DNA of 64,000 bases from Lamellibrachia columna (taxonomy: Eukaryota; Annelida; Polychaeta; Sabellida; Siboglinidae), in the NCBI GenBank assembly GCA_963662155.1, contig OY759266.1, positions 4,772,526 to 4,836,525 of the forward strand. The letters are read 5' to 3'. Numbering within the stretch: the stretch's first letter is position 1; each line of letters begins with the position of its first letter. Below are positions 1-12,400 of this stretch, one piece after another. The notes below the pieces were generated by a model that worked only from the letters and a program-made list of their open reading frames with translations, was not told where the DNA came from and searched no databases. A program made the translations under genes and the position numbers.

Positions 1-245
1 GTTCACATTAACTCAAATAGACTTACTGGCCTGTAACTTTCTGGCTTGTTTCTCCAACCTTCTTTAGATGAACTGTTCGATTCTTTCTATATAATGATGC
101 GCACTGCTCAGTGATAAGTTACAAACTGTTACAAGTGGTACACATACATTTCATTTAACATAACAGATTCACTAAGCACAATGTAGCTATAGGCAACCTA
201 TGTTGAGATGCAGCTATCAGTTCATGTTTAACAATGAAGTTTCAC

Positions 246-446
246 CATTGTTGGCTGCTAACATGTCAATCATCCTGCCGGGTGTGCAGACAATGATCTC
301 CGCCCCTCGCTTCAGTTCCGCGATCTGCTCAGAGATTCCTGTGCCTCCATACACACAGACAACCTTCAGGTTGAGTGGCTTTGTGAAGCGTTTACAATCC
401 TTTGTTATCTGTATGGCGAGCTCTCTCGTCGGCGTCATTATGATGG
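246..446 (-). CDS. DDX46: DDX46 exon: helicase motifs Ia to TPGR
   Basis: 201 nt, acceptor TTTCAG and donor GTGAAA, phase 1 in and out. It encodes [17 protein letters not shown] (motif Ia), [18 protein letters not shown] (GG motif), [13 protein letters not shown] (motif Ib). The next exon, carrying motif II (DEAD), would be left of position 1 of the window. Confidence 0.93.
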
Positions 447-3400
447 CTGAAAGAACACACATGACGTCCCAAGCACAGGACAACACGCATCATAAGTAAC
501 CTGCCTTGTATCATCATTCCAAGAAACCTTCACCTAGGATCTGCCAAGTATGTATGTTTGTTGCGACGTAATACTGGCAGCATCAAGCCATCATTTCCTT
601 CACTGTTCATGAGAACATATTTATCAATAATATACCACTGGTCTCATCCCTCAAAACATTCCAGCAATCACTCGCAGAATTTAAGCATTTCATTTAAATG
701 TCACTCCATTATAAAGTCTAATAATTCTGGGCAGATCCTAATTTAATGACATACATTTTAATAACTCATGTCAGTTGAGATCGACGAAGCAGCTATTTAA
801 CTTCTGCAGAATGTTAACAACGATAAAAAATGCTGACCTGCTCAGCAAGCCACTCACCAATTGGTCCATCGTCCTCCTCCAGAGGGGGCTGGTCGAGAAT
901 ATGACGAAGCATGGGCAGTAGAAATGCTATTGTCTTGCCGCTGCCAGTCTTGGCAATGCCAATGACGTCCTTCCCAGACATGGTGGCAGGAATAGCCTGC
1001 GACTGGATCGGAGTCGGGGTCTCAAACAAACCCCTGGTGGCAGCAAGAGGCGAACAAGTCTTACACAGCCCAAGGAAGGTCAAAAGTACATTTATTTAAA
1101 TACAACACAAGCACAGAATTGAGTAAGGCGTCCGGGCTGAAGCACTAGCCGTGACAAGTAGTGTTTTAGGTTGGAACAATCATAGTACTAGCAAGGACCT
1201 TATGACTTATGACATTTAACTACAAACAGTCTTGAGCTAACATAGGTTTCAGTTTTCCTTCTCTAGAATTAGTGAGTCCACAGCAGGTATTTTCCATTTC
1301 CCTGTGCGGGGTCTTTTACTTCCCCTGGCATAGGCACCAGATAGAAGGGACCAACGGCTTTTACTGTCTCTTCCGAAAGACAAAGGCAAAGTGGGGTAAA
1401 CGAAGTTGCAAAAGCTTCGCAACGGCAGAGGTAGTTTTGAACCTCTCACAAGTACCATTGCTTCATTTGTAGCATGCATGATCAGTATAGCTTTGAGATT
1501 CAAACTAAAGTCCATGTAAGCATTTTATTTTGGCCAAGATAAAACTGCTTTGTAGCTATATCATTTTTGCCAAGTTGATATTGATGCTATCAGTGCCACC
1601 TCTACCCCAATGGGCACTCAACCAACGATACCACAAAACCTAGATTTCTACGACTTCAAGAGAAACCACTACTCTGTGCGCACTCCGAGCCACTCCCTCT
1701 GTACACACTGAGCCAATTTCTGTGTGCACCCTAAGCCACCCTCTGTGCACATTCTGAGCCACTCTGTATCTACACTATTATCTACTCTCTGTGTGCACTA
1801 TGAGCCACTCTCCATGTCCACTCTGAGCCACTATCTGTGTGCACTATGAGCCACGCTTTGTGTGCACTATGAGCCACTCTCTGTGAGCCACTCCTCAGCA
1901 GACTTGGGTCAATGCCAATTCCACACCAATCAAAGCCTACCAATTCCACACCAATCACAACATACCAATTCCACCTCCAAAATACCAATTCCATATCAAA
2001 CAGTATGTGAATAGAACAACCAAAGACATATTCAATGCCAAAAAATAACATCTATTTTTACGGCATCTTTACACAATTTCTGCATATTATTTGTACATAA
2101 TGGCAAACAAACAGGATATATGCAAGATATTATATTTTATTTATTATTTGTAGCAAATAATTTGAGTTAAATGGTTACATGATGTAATTGTAAAAATAAT
2201 AGAAAAGTTACTGACAAACCTTTACATATTCTTCTAAATTTATTTCTAAAAACATCACACCAATTCCAGAATTGGTGCTTCATTTCATGTAACTGACCAA
2301 GTCTGCTCCTCATCAGTTTCCAGCACATCATGATTCACTTTCTACGACTTACTTCTTCAGACATTCCATCACCTTCTTCTCGACTCCGCACTGAGCCCAG
2401 GTCTTGATGGGTTTGGGACACCCCTTGCCCCGCACCTTGATGCCCTCCAGCTCTATCCTGTAGGCAGCCACCTCTGTAACAGATGTGATGCCCGAAGTCA
2501 AAATCAGCCACAAGGGGGCAAACAAATAAACTGAGTTATTCACAGTCAGAAGCAGTTATTTCTTAGTTTTAATATGATGCATTACACCATGTCCTAGGGT
2601 AAAAATTGGCGATTTGTTGACAAGATACTACTCGACCATCACAAAACACATTAAACTGAGAAATCAAGCTTTAATTGTTTCACTGTACAATTTTACTGCT
2701 CTTTTTGTTTACACTTCACAGTACCATAGCAACCAGCTGTTCTATTCAAGCTGTGAACATAAAACTTGGCACACAAGTACACAAACCATAGGGCTTTCTT
2801 ATGATGTATTAGATGATAGTCATGGCATACATGTTTGGGTAGTGGTCAAGGTTACTGCAAGGTCATTTAGTGCAAACTCTCTGCACCCCAGTAAAATCGT
2901 TATTTTTTAAACCACTCTCATACTGTGCCAAGTCATATAAAAGTATGGCAGCACCTTGTAGAACCACGCACGCCTGCAGTACTATTAGTTAACTAGTACA
3001 TGTTTACCAGCGTCTACCTTCAGATGGCAGCACCTTGTAGAACCACGCACGCCTGCAGTACTATTAGTTAACTAGTACATGTTTACCAGCGTCTACCTTC
3101 AGATGGCAGCACCTTGTAGAGCCATGCATGCCTGCAGTACTATTAGTTAACTAGTACATGTTTACCAGCGTCTACCTTCAGATGGCAGCACCTTGTAGAG
3201 CCACGCACGCCTGCAGTACTATTAGTTAACTAGTACATGTTTACCAGCGTCTACCTTCAGATGGCAGCACCTTGTAGAGCCACGCACGCCTGCAGTACTA
3301 TTAGTTAACTAGTACATGTTTACCAGCGTCTACCTTCAGATGGCAGCACCTTGTAGAACCACGCACGCCTGCAGTACTATTAGTTAACTAGTACATGTTT

Positions 3401-6400
3401 ACCAGCGTCTACCTTCAGATGGCAGCACCTTGTAGAGCCACGCACGCCTGCAGTACTATTAGTTAACTAGTACATGTTTACCAGCGTCTACCTTCAGATG
3501 GCAGCACCTTGTAGAGCCACGCACGCCTGCAGTACTATTAGTTAACTAGTACATGTTTACCAGCATCTACCTTCAGATGGCAGCACCTTGTAGAGCCACG
3601 CACGCCTGCAGTACTATTAGTTAACTAGTACATGTTTACCAGCGTCTACCTTCAGATGGCAGCACCTTGTAGAACCACGCACGCCTGCAGTACTATTTGT
3701 TAACTAGTACATGTTTACCAGCGTCTACCTTCAGATGACAGCACCTTGTAGAGCCACGCATGCCTGCAGTACTATTAGTTAACTAGTACATGTTTACCAG
3801 CGTCTACCTTCAGATGGCAGCACCTTGTAGAACCACGCACGCCTGCAGTACTATTAGTTAACTAGTACATGTTTACCAGCGTCTACCTTCAGATGGCAGC
3901 ACCTTGTAGAGCCACGCACGCCTGCAGTACTATTAGTTAACTAGTACATGTTTACCAGCGTCTACCTTCAGATGGCAGCACCTTGTAGAGCCATGCACGC
4001 CTGCAGTACTATTAGTTAACTAGTACATGTTTACCAGCGTCTACCTTCAGATGGCAGCACCTTGTAGAGCCATGCACGCCTGCAGTACTATTAGTTAACT
4101 AGTACATGTTTACCAGCGTCTACCTTCAGATGGCAGCACCTTGCAGAGCCACGCACGCCTGCAGTACTATTAGTTAACTAGTACGTTTACCAGCGTCTAC
4201 CTTCAGATGGCAGCACCTTGTAGAGCCACGCACGCCTGCAGTACTATTAGTTAACTAGTACATGTTTACCAGCGTCTACCTTCAGATGGCAGCACCTTGC
4301 AGAACCATGCACGCCTGCAGTACTATTAGTTAACTAGTACATGTTTACCAGCGTCTACCTTCAGATGGCAGCACCTTGTAGAGCCACGCACGCCTGCAGT
4401 ACTATTAGTTAACTAGTACATGTTTACCAGCGTCTACCTTCAGATGGCAGCACCTTGTAGAGCCACGCACGCCTGCAGTACTATTAGTTAACTAGTACAT
4501 GTTTACCAGCGTCTACCTTCAGATGGCAGCACCTTGCAGAACCATGCACGCCTGCAGTACTATTAGTTAACTAGTACATGTTTACCAGCGTCTACCTTCA
4601 GATGGCAGCACCTTGTAGAGCCACGCACGCCTGCAGTACTATTAGTTAACTAGTACATGTTTACCAGCGTCTACCTTCAGATGGCAGTACCTTGTAGAGC
4701 CACGCACGCCTGCAGTACTATTAGTTAACTAGTACGTTTACCAGCGTCTACCTTCAGATGGCAGCACCTTGTAGAGCCACGCACGCCTGCAGTACTATTA
4801 GTTAACTAGTACATGTTTACCAGCGTCTACCTTCAGATGGCAGCACCTTGCAGAGCCACGCACGCCTGCAGTACTATTAGTTAACTAGTACATGTTTACC
4901 AGCATCTACCTTCAGATGGCAGCACCTTGTAGAGCCACGCACGCCTGCAGTACTATTAGTTAACTAGTACATGTTTACCAGCGTCTACCTTCAGATGGCA
5001 GCACCTTGTAGAGCCACGCACGCCTGCAGTACTATTAGTTAACTAGTACATGTTTACCAGCGTCTACCTTCAGATGGCAGCACCTTGTAGAACCACGCAC
5101 ACCTGCAGTACTATTAGTTAACTAGTACGTTTACCAGCGTCTACCTTCAGATGGCAGCCCCTTGTAGAGCCACGCACGCCTGCAGTACTATTAGTTAACT
5201 AGTACATGTTTACCAGCGTCTACCTTCAGATGGCAGCACCTTGTAGAGCCACGTACGCCTGCAGTACTATTAGTTAACTAGTACATGTTTACCAGCGTCT
5301 ACCTTCAGATGGCAGCACCTTGTAGAGCCACGCACGCCTGCAGTACTATTAGTTAACTAGTACATGTTTACCAGCGTTTACCTTCAGGCGTCATTCGGGC
5401 AATCTCTGGAACTTCAATGTAGAAATCTTTCCTGAATGGTCGGTAGTAGATCTTTTCATGATCTACTTGTATCAGGTCCTAAAACACAATCCAACATATG
5501 CATCAATGTTGGCAAGGTTTCTGTGCATGCTAAAAACACAAAAAAAATCATGTAAATAGTGATAATGGTAAATACTGTCTACTCTGTTGTTTACAGTAAC
5601 ACCCAGCAATGTATTTTCTTTACACATAAAACCTTTGATCTTAACCAGAGAAAAGGCACATGGTACATGCAGGTTGTAACCCAACTCTGACAAGATACAT
5701 TTATACTGAGTGTTTTGATCATAAATACAACAGTAAACATTCTATACAAATGAAATAAATTATGTTCAGTATAAACTATACCCCCCACTCTCCAGCCACT
5801 AACTTATTTGTCTCTACAGCTACCTGATCATCTGATCATCTACCCCCCACATTTATACAAATGTCAATTCATGTTCATACCGACCTTCTTTTTCTTGGCT
5901 AGTCTCGCCATCGTATCATCCAAATTCTCTTCCTCTTCCTCAGATGAATACTGAAGATAACACAACATAAATGACTCAAACAAACAAAAATAATTCTTTT
6001 TACACTAATAAATAAACTCAATTCAAACCATTTAACAAATATAACAAGATAATAACATCTACATATTTACATTATTTTACAATACAGACACTTTGACAAC
6101 ACTTTAGTGTGGTGTGACTAGTCTAGGACTAACAATCCATGTCAACATGCAGTTCTCGTAGGTGGTTATCTCATTGTTTATTGTCATCAAAGTATCTTTA
6201 GGTTGTCGACACCCGCCCCCTCTGGGCTCACCCTAATAATTCTCATGACTCTCAAGAAAGCCTGAGCCTAGGCACTGGTGTCCCGAACTCAAGGTTGTCC
6301 ATCGCATTCTTTGGCGTCATAATAATAGGGTCTTACATGGAGCATTTTACACAATATGTTTGTTCACAAACAACAGCTAGAGACAGCTCAGTTTCATTGA

Positions 6401-9400
6401 TACTAACTAGGAAGTGTATAATCAGTGTAGGTTTCTACATTGTAAACCATAATAGTAACACAAAGCTAATATTTTTCTACTTATGTATTCTACTAAATGT
6501 CACTGCTCACGACACAGAGGTAAACCTCGGTCCTTGCAGGCCTAAGCTTCCCTGTCAGTTGTGCTACAACGCTGTTAAGTGGGTGTCACATGTGATAACT
6601 GCTTTGGATGGTATCATACTGATTACATAAGCATGAACACACATAGCTATGAAGAACTCAACCATACAGGAGTGCTCTGGATATGCTATGCCTGTGGTCT
6701 ACCTGTGGTCTACCTAACTACTCTTTAGGACAGTTGTTCACTGATAATTCAATTGAAGTGTCTAACAGTTTTCATAGCTTAGCATCACTGAATCATAAAA
6801 ATGAGCAGCTATGAACACCAAAAGCTGCCACCACTCCCAAAACACAAAGGTAAAACTACTCACAAAACCAAAAGTCAGAACAAAATCTCTGAGACTCCAT
6901 GTGACAAACTGTCAAAGCATCAAAGCCAAACGAGAGTCACTTGACACACGCCAACCAAATATAGTCATAGCAACCGAATCTTGGTTACACAATACCATCT
7001 TAAACAGTGAAATCTTTCCTGCAAACTTCATTGCATTCCGCAAAGACCATGACTCAAACAAAGGCGGTTAAGGAGTATTCATTGCCCTTCGCAACGACCT
7101 ACTCAGATCGAGTTTGTCATGGACTATGAGATAATTTGGATTAAGTTCCAACTTGCAGGTTGTAAAACAATTCTCGTAGGGTCATTCTAATGCCCACCAG
7201 ACAAGAATGATATGAAACACCTCGAGAATCCGTGTCCAAGATAAACATCCAGAAGGGCAAGTCTGTTTAGATTTCAACCTGGGAGACATCCTGTGGGAAT
7301 CCCACTCTCTTAGACAAGGTGCAGTAAGCCAAACATATGGACATTGCAGATGAATTCTCATTACACCAACTATTTAGTGAACCCACAAGAAAGGACAATT
7401 GGTTGATATGTTCTTCATACCCAAACCCACACTTCTAGAACAGGTTATGCTAGTTCCAATTCAGTTCAACTTTATTCTCAAAAACCTTAAGGTTACACGA
7501 GAATTACAATGTTGCCTACTGTTACAATGTGAGATGGCTATAAGTGTATGTAATCCAACCTTCAATAATACTTATAAATTACATTGGTAAACGGCTTTAC
7601 CAAAAATACAAAACAAAAATGTGTTACAGGAAAATCAACTTAAAACTTAAAAACTATTTCAATTCTCCTGTACAAATTTACATAAGTTAATTAGCTTTGT
7701 ATGGCTTGAAAAATTAAATAACATCCATTTTTAAAGTGCTTGGCCTCACAAAATAATATCTAGAAATAAACTTTTGTCTAGCTTCTTGAAAAAAAGGACA
7801 TTTAAACATATAATGAAACTCATCCCCAATATCTTTACAATAACATAGAGTACAAAATCTCTCATACCTATCATTTCCGCTATACCTGCCTTGCTGAACA
7901 AATAGAAAATTTACACGAACGTCTAGATAGATTTGGTGGTAAAAAAAATACTTCTCCATTTTAAAATCACATTTAATTACTCTGTAGGTAGTACACCCAT
8001 CACTATTGCAAATATTACTACCCCACTGCTGGTGATACTGATCAGTAAGTTCTAATTTGACAACCACTTTAAGCCATTTAACATTCACCATTTCTTGATT
8101 TAGCCACAAGTTAGATAGGCCAATGCTATTTAAAATGTATTTAACATGAGTAATCCAGGGGGATTCAAATACATTTTTAACAGATACCTGATATAATAAT
8201 TTATACATAATGCAAGACAGTTTAGACTTTCCTGTCAATAGTCCCACAAAAAAAGAATCAATAATCTACTGTTTATTTTAATATTTAGTGGAAATTGCTC
8301 GAGTTCCCCATAAATCGTAGAAGTATGTGTTATATTATTTACCCCAAGTAAACTTTTATAAAATTTCCTATGCAGCTTTTCAATTAACCTAGCATTTTCA
8401 CATCCCCATACTTCACATCCATACAGCAAAATGGGGCATATAAGAGAATCAAAAAGTTCTAACTGGATATCAACAGGCAGTTTTAGCTTCCTAGCTTTAG
8501 AAATTAAACAAAACCAGGCATCAGCAACCACAATGGAATTCAAATGGTGGACTTAAAGTGACCTGAGAGAGATGAGCGAACTAGTAACATCACCAGTAAA
8601 TGTAAGCAGATCAGCTATTGAGCTTTGGTACCAGTTAAAGAAGGTATCAACAAAGCTATGAATAAAAACATCCCATCTAAAATGAGTACCAGTAAAAAAC
8701 ATACCCTATGGATAAATCACACAGTCAAATGCAGATTAAGGAAAAACAACGTGCCTTCAACCATGCCAAAAAGACCGGCAAACCATAAGACTGGTAGAAA
8801 TTTAGGAAACTGAAAAAACAGGCCCAAAAGAAAACTAGAGAATTGTGCTGGAACTATGTTAGGTCTACATGCCTCTCACCTACAAAACAATTTTGGAGCT
8901 TCACTAAAAAAAATTTAAAAGATACAACAGGTATCCCAGCCCTTAGAAGCCAGGGTCAACAATACAATACAATACAATACTACTTTATTCATCTGACCAG
9001 GGATTTACAGTGCCGATTGACATTTACAACACGATATATATATACAGTATAAATCACAGGTTATTTAATCAACTGTATTCTGAAAACAGAAAGAAAGCTG
9101 ATATTTTGAACAAACAGTTCCAATCTGTTTTCACACATGGAGACCCATTAGACATCGCCACAGGTCACAAATTCCCATCAAAGCTGACTGGAAATCAACC
9201 TAGAAGGAATGTTAAGGCTGTTAAAGGATCTTGATGAACACAAGACTTCATGCCCGGATGAGGTCCCAGCCAAGATTCTGAAACTGGCAGCAGGTGAAGT
9301 TACACTGGCCTTAACACTGATTTTCAGCAAGTCTCTAAGCACAGAAGTAGTTCAATTAGATTGGTTAATTGCCAACATATCTCCGATCTACAAAAAAGGA

Positions 9401-12400
9401 GATAGATCTACACCTAGTAACTACCGACCTGTCTCGCTTACTTTCATATGTTGTAGGGTGCTTGAGCACATCCTATATCGCAACATTATTCTACATCTTG
9501 ATCATTATAAAATCTTAATAGATTTTCAGCACGGATTCTGTAAACATCACTTCTGCGAGACCCAACTTATCCAGACTATACATGACCTGGCACAATCTCT
9601 TGACAATAGAACCCAAATAGATATGGTAATTTAGGACTTCTCAAAGGCCTTCGATATGGTAGCGCACAGACGACTACTTCATAAAATCAAAAATGATGGT
9701 ATCAATGGCAGCACATTCAATTGGATTTCAAATGGCCTCACTAAAACGGAGCAAAGAGAGATGGAGAGAAGTGGACCACATCAAGTCTGGGGTGCCCCAA
9801 GCAACAGTGCTCGGTCCTTTACTTTTTCTTATGTATATTAATGATTTACCAAACAACACCAACTCCACACTCAGACTGGTTGCTGATGATTGTGTCATGT
9901 ACACCCCAATCAGAGGCTCCCAGATTTCCAGCAACTCCAGTCAGATCAAAACACTACACAGGTCAACATTATTGCAGCCAAAGCAAATAGGGTCCTGGGA
10001 TTTATTAGACATAACCTTTATTCATGTCCCCAAGACCTGAAATCAACAGCTCACCAAACCCTTGTTCGCCCACACCTTGAATACTCATTGACAGTCTGGG
10101 ACCCCTTCACACAGGAACTTAAAGATCATGTCTAGGGAGTCCAGAGTAGTTCAGCCTGCTTTGTATGCAAAGACTACAAGCGAACCAGCAGTATAACATC
10201 AGTGCTGAAGTCACTCCAGTGGGATACTTAGAAATAGTATAGTATCGATAGAAAGTAAGAGGAAGGTGACTAGACTCTCTATGCTCCACAGAATCCACCA
10301 TGGCCAGACTGCCATTCCAGCAGAAAAGTTCTTACACCCAGTTAAGCGCCACTCCAGAAATCTACACAATCTAGCATATCAACGAGCCTCATTTAACAAA
10401 CACTGCAAAAAGTACTCTTTTTTACCACAAACGGTACGCTACTGGAATAAACTACCATTAATCATTGCTAATGTATCAAATATCAACAACTTCAAACAAG
10501 AAGCATTCAAACATCTACACATCCAGAACGACCAACTTAACTGCTACTAGCTGCGTGACTTGCATCAAACCTACACTGCCCAATTATTGGTTCTCACTTG
10601 GCTCTTAGTGTTGAGAATATCATTTCAGTTTCAGATGAGTATGCACTGTGACTGAAAAACATTGTAGGCTGATTCATAGTATCTCTACAGTAGAACTAGT
10701 TGTTTCACAAACATTTCAACAGTCTAGATGGAGCACTTGTAATAAATATGGTACACACATTCAACACACACTGAGCAAGAAAGTAAACATATTGGGGACA
10801 CATCTGCAAACTGGCAGTCACCCTGAAGCAAAGAAAATAAGATGGGGCCAATGTCCTTGAGATAATGATAATGTTACCATGGAAACAGCAAGTGTACACA
10901 GACACATACCTCCATGGCATCCATGTTTGACAGCATCAGTTCACCCTTAGTCTTACTTGGATCTTCTTTCTTCTTTGCTACAGCTGTGATCATTGTCACC
11001 TTTGACTTGTTGTCCTCTATGTCAGGAATCTACCAGGGACACACAAGATATGCGACACTTGATACTTCAAATCAAAGCCAAATTGGTACATTTTTTTCTC
11101 AAATAATAATTTTGGTGGATTGACACCCGGCTACATGATGTGGTGGACTGACATCCGGCTACATAATGATCTGGTGGACTGACATCCGGCTACATAATGA
11201 TCTGCAGCCACTTTCAATGAAGTGCCTTTTTTAGCTGATCAGCTTCATCATTATTTCTTTTTGTAATGCATCATTATGACAGTTTATAGGTGAACATATA
11301 TTGGGAACTTTGCACAGAATTGCATGACAGAAACCAGCAAAACTGTTCATACCAGGAAAGTATATGCATTGCAAGGTGATAGTTAAGTGCATAATCATAA
11401 TCACATGGTTTGGTAAGAAGTGTGCGGTTTGGGGTTTTCCTGAGAAACACTGGTTTTGGAAAGAAAAATTTGTTTAATGCATTTATCACGAAAACTATCA
11501 AAGTTGTCCTAACTGATATAAACATTTGCTGAAAATGGATTTATAATTGAATAATAGAAATAGGAAGTTACACACAGCATATGGAAACATGGCAACCCTT
11601 CCTGGTATGTAAACAAAGCAAAATAAAACACATTTCCCTACCACTGTTTGCTTGGTATCTTTGCTGCCATTTTTGGCATGCTGAAGCTCCTGCAAGAAGT
11701 CACAGAAGACAGTTAACTCTTAATAATGACACCATCATGCATGTATGTCCATGCAGTGCTAAACGCAACCAGGACATGAAGAATTGTCTGGCCTAGATTC
11801 AAAATGTCCTGCATTGGTTGCAGAGTGGCTGGACAGAATGTCTGGCAGTATATTAGTGGCTCTAATCAGTGAAATTGTCAATATTTTCAAAGAGAAAAGC
11901 CCAGAAATGTTAAACTATGACAATGGCCCCACCATTATAATTTCACTAGTCGTGGCTTTGCATACATTTTGTAGCAATACCTCCAAAACCATTAACATAT
12001 ATGTATGAAGCAGTGATATCACCAGAATGTCACTGTGCATTCACTGAGAGTAAAAATATTAAAGGTTCCTCAATTTGATTGTTTTGTCAGTCTCATTTCA
12101 AATTCGTTTTGTAAAAAATCAAACATTACTTTTGTATCCACAGCAATATGCTAGCTCGTTTGTGAAACTTTTGTATGTAGTTTTTGTAAAATCATCAATG
12201 TTTGATCAAACATTAAGTGATAATGGAAACACTGAAAACAAACGAATTTCACCTTTGGTAAAATTTTGTAACTTCATCATATGATCGAGAAAATGGAAAT
12301 CATGACATTGACCTCAACAGTAATTACCATTTTGGATATTCACTATTCTAAACCTTACCAGATCTAATGACTAAAGTCAATTCTTTGGATGATTTGATCA

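Noticed and set aside
2945..5387. A CRISPR-like or satellite-centromere interpretation of the 79-bp array
   Set aside because: There are no unique spacers between conserved repeats. The units are contiguous and of one kind, inside a eukaryotic intron.
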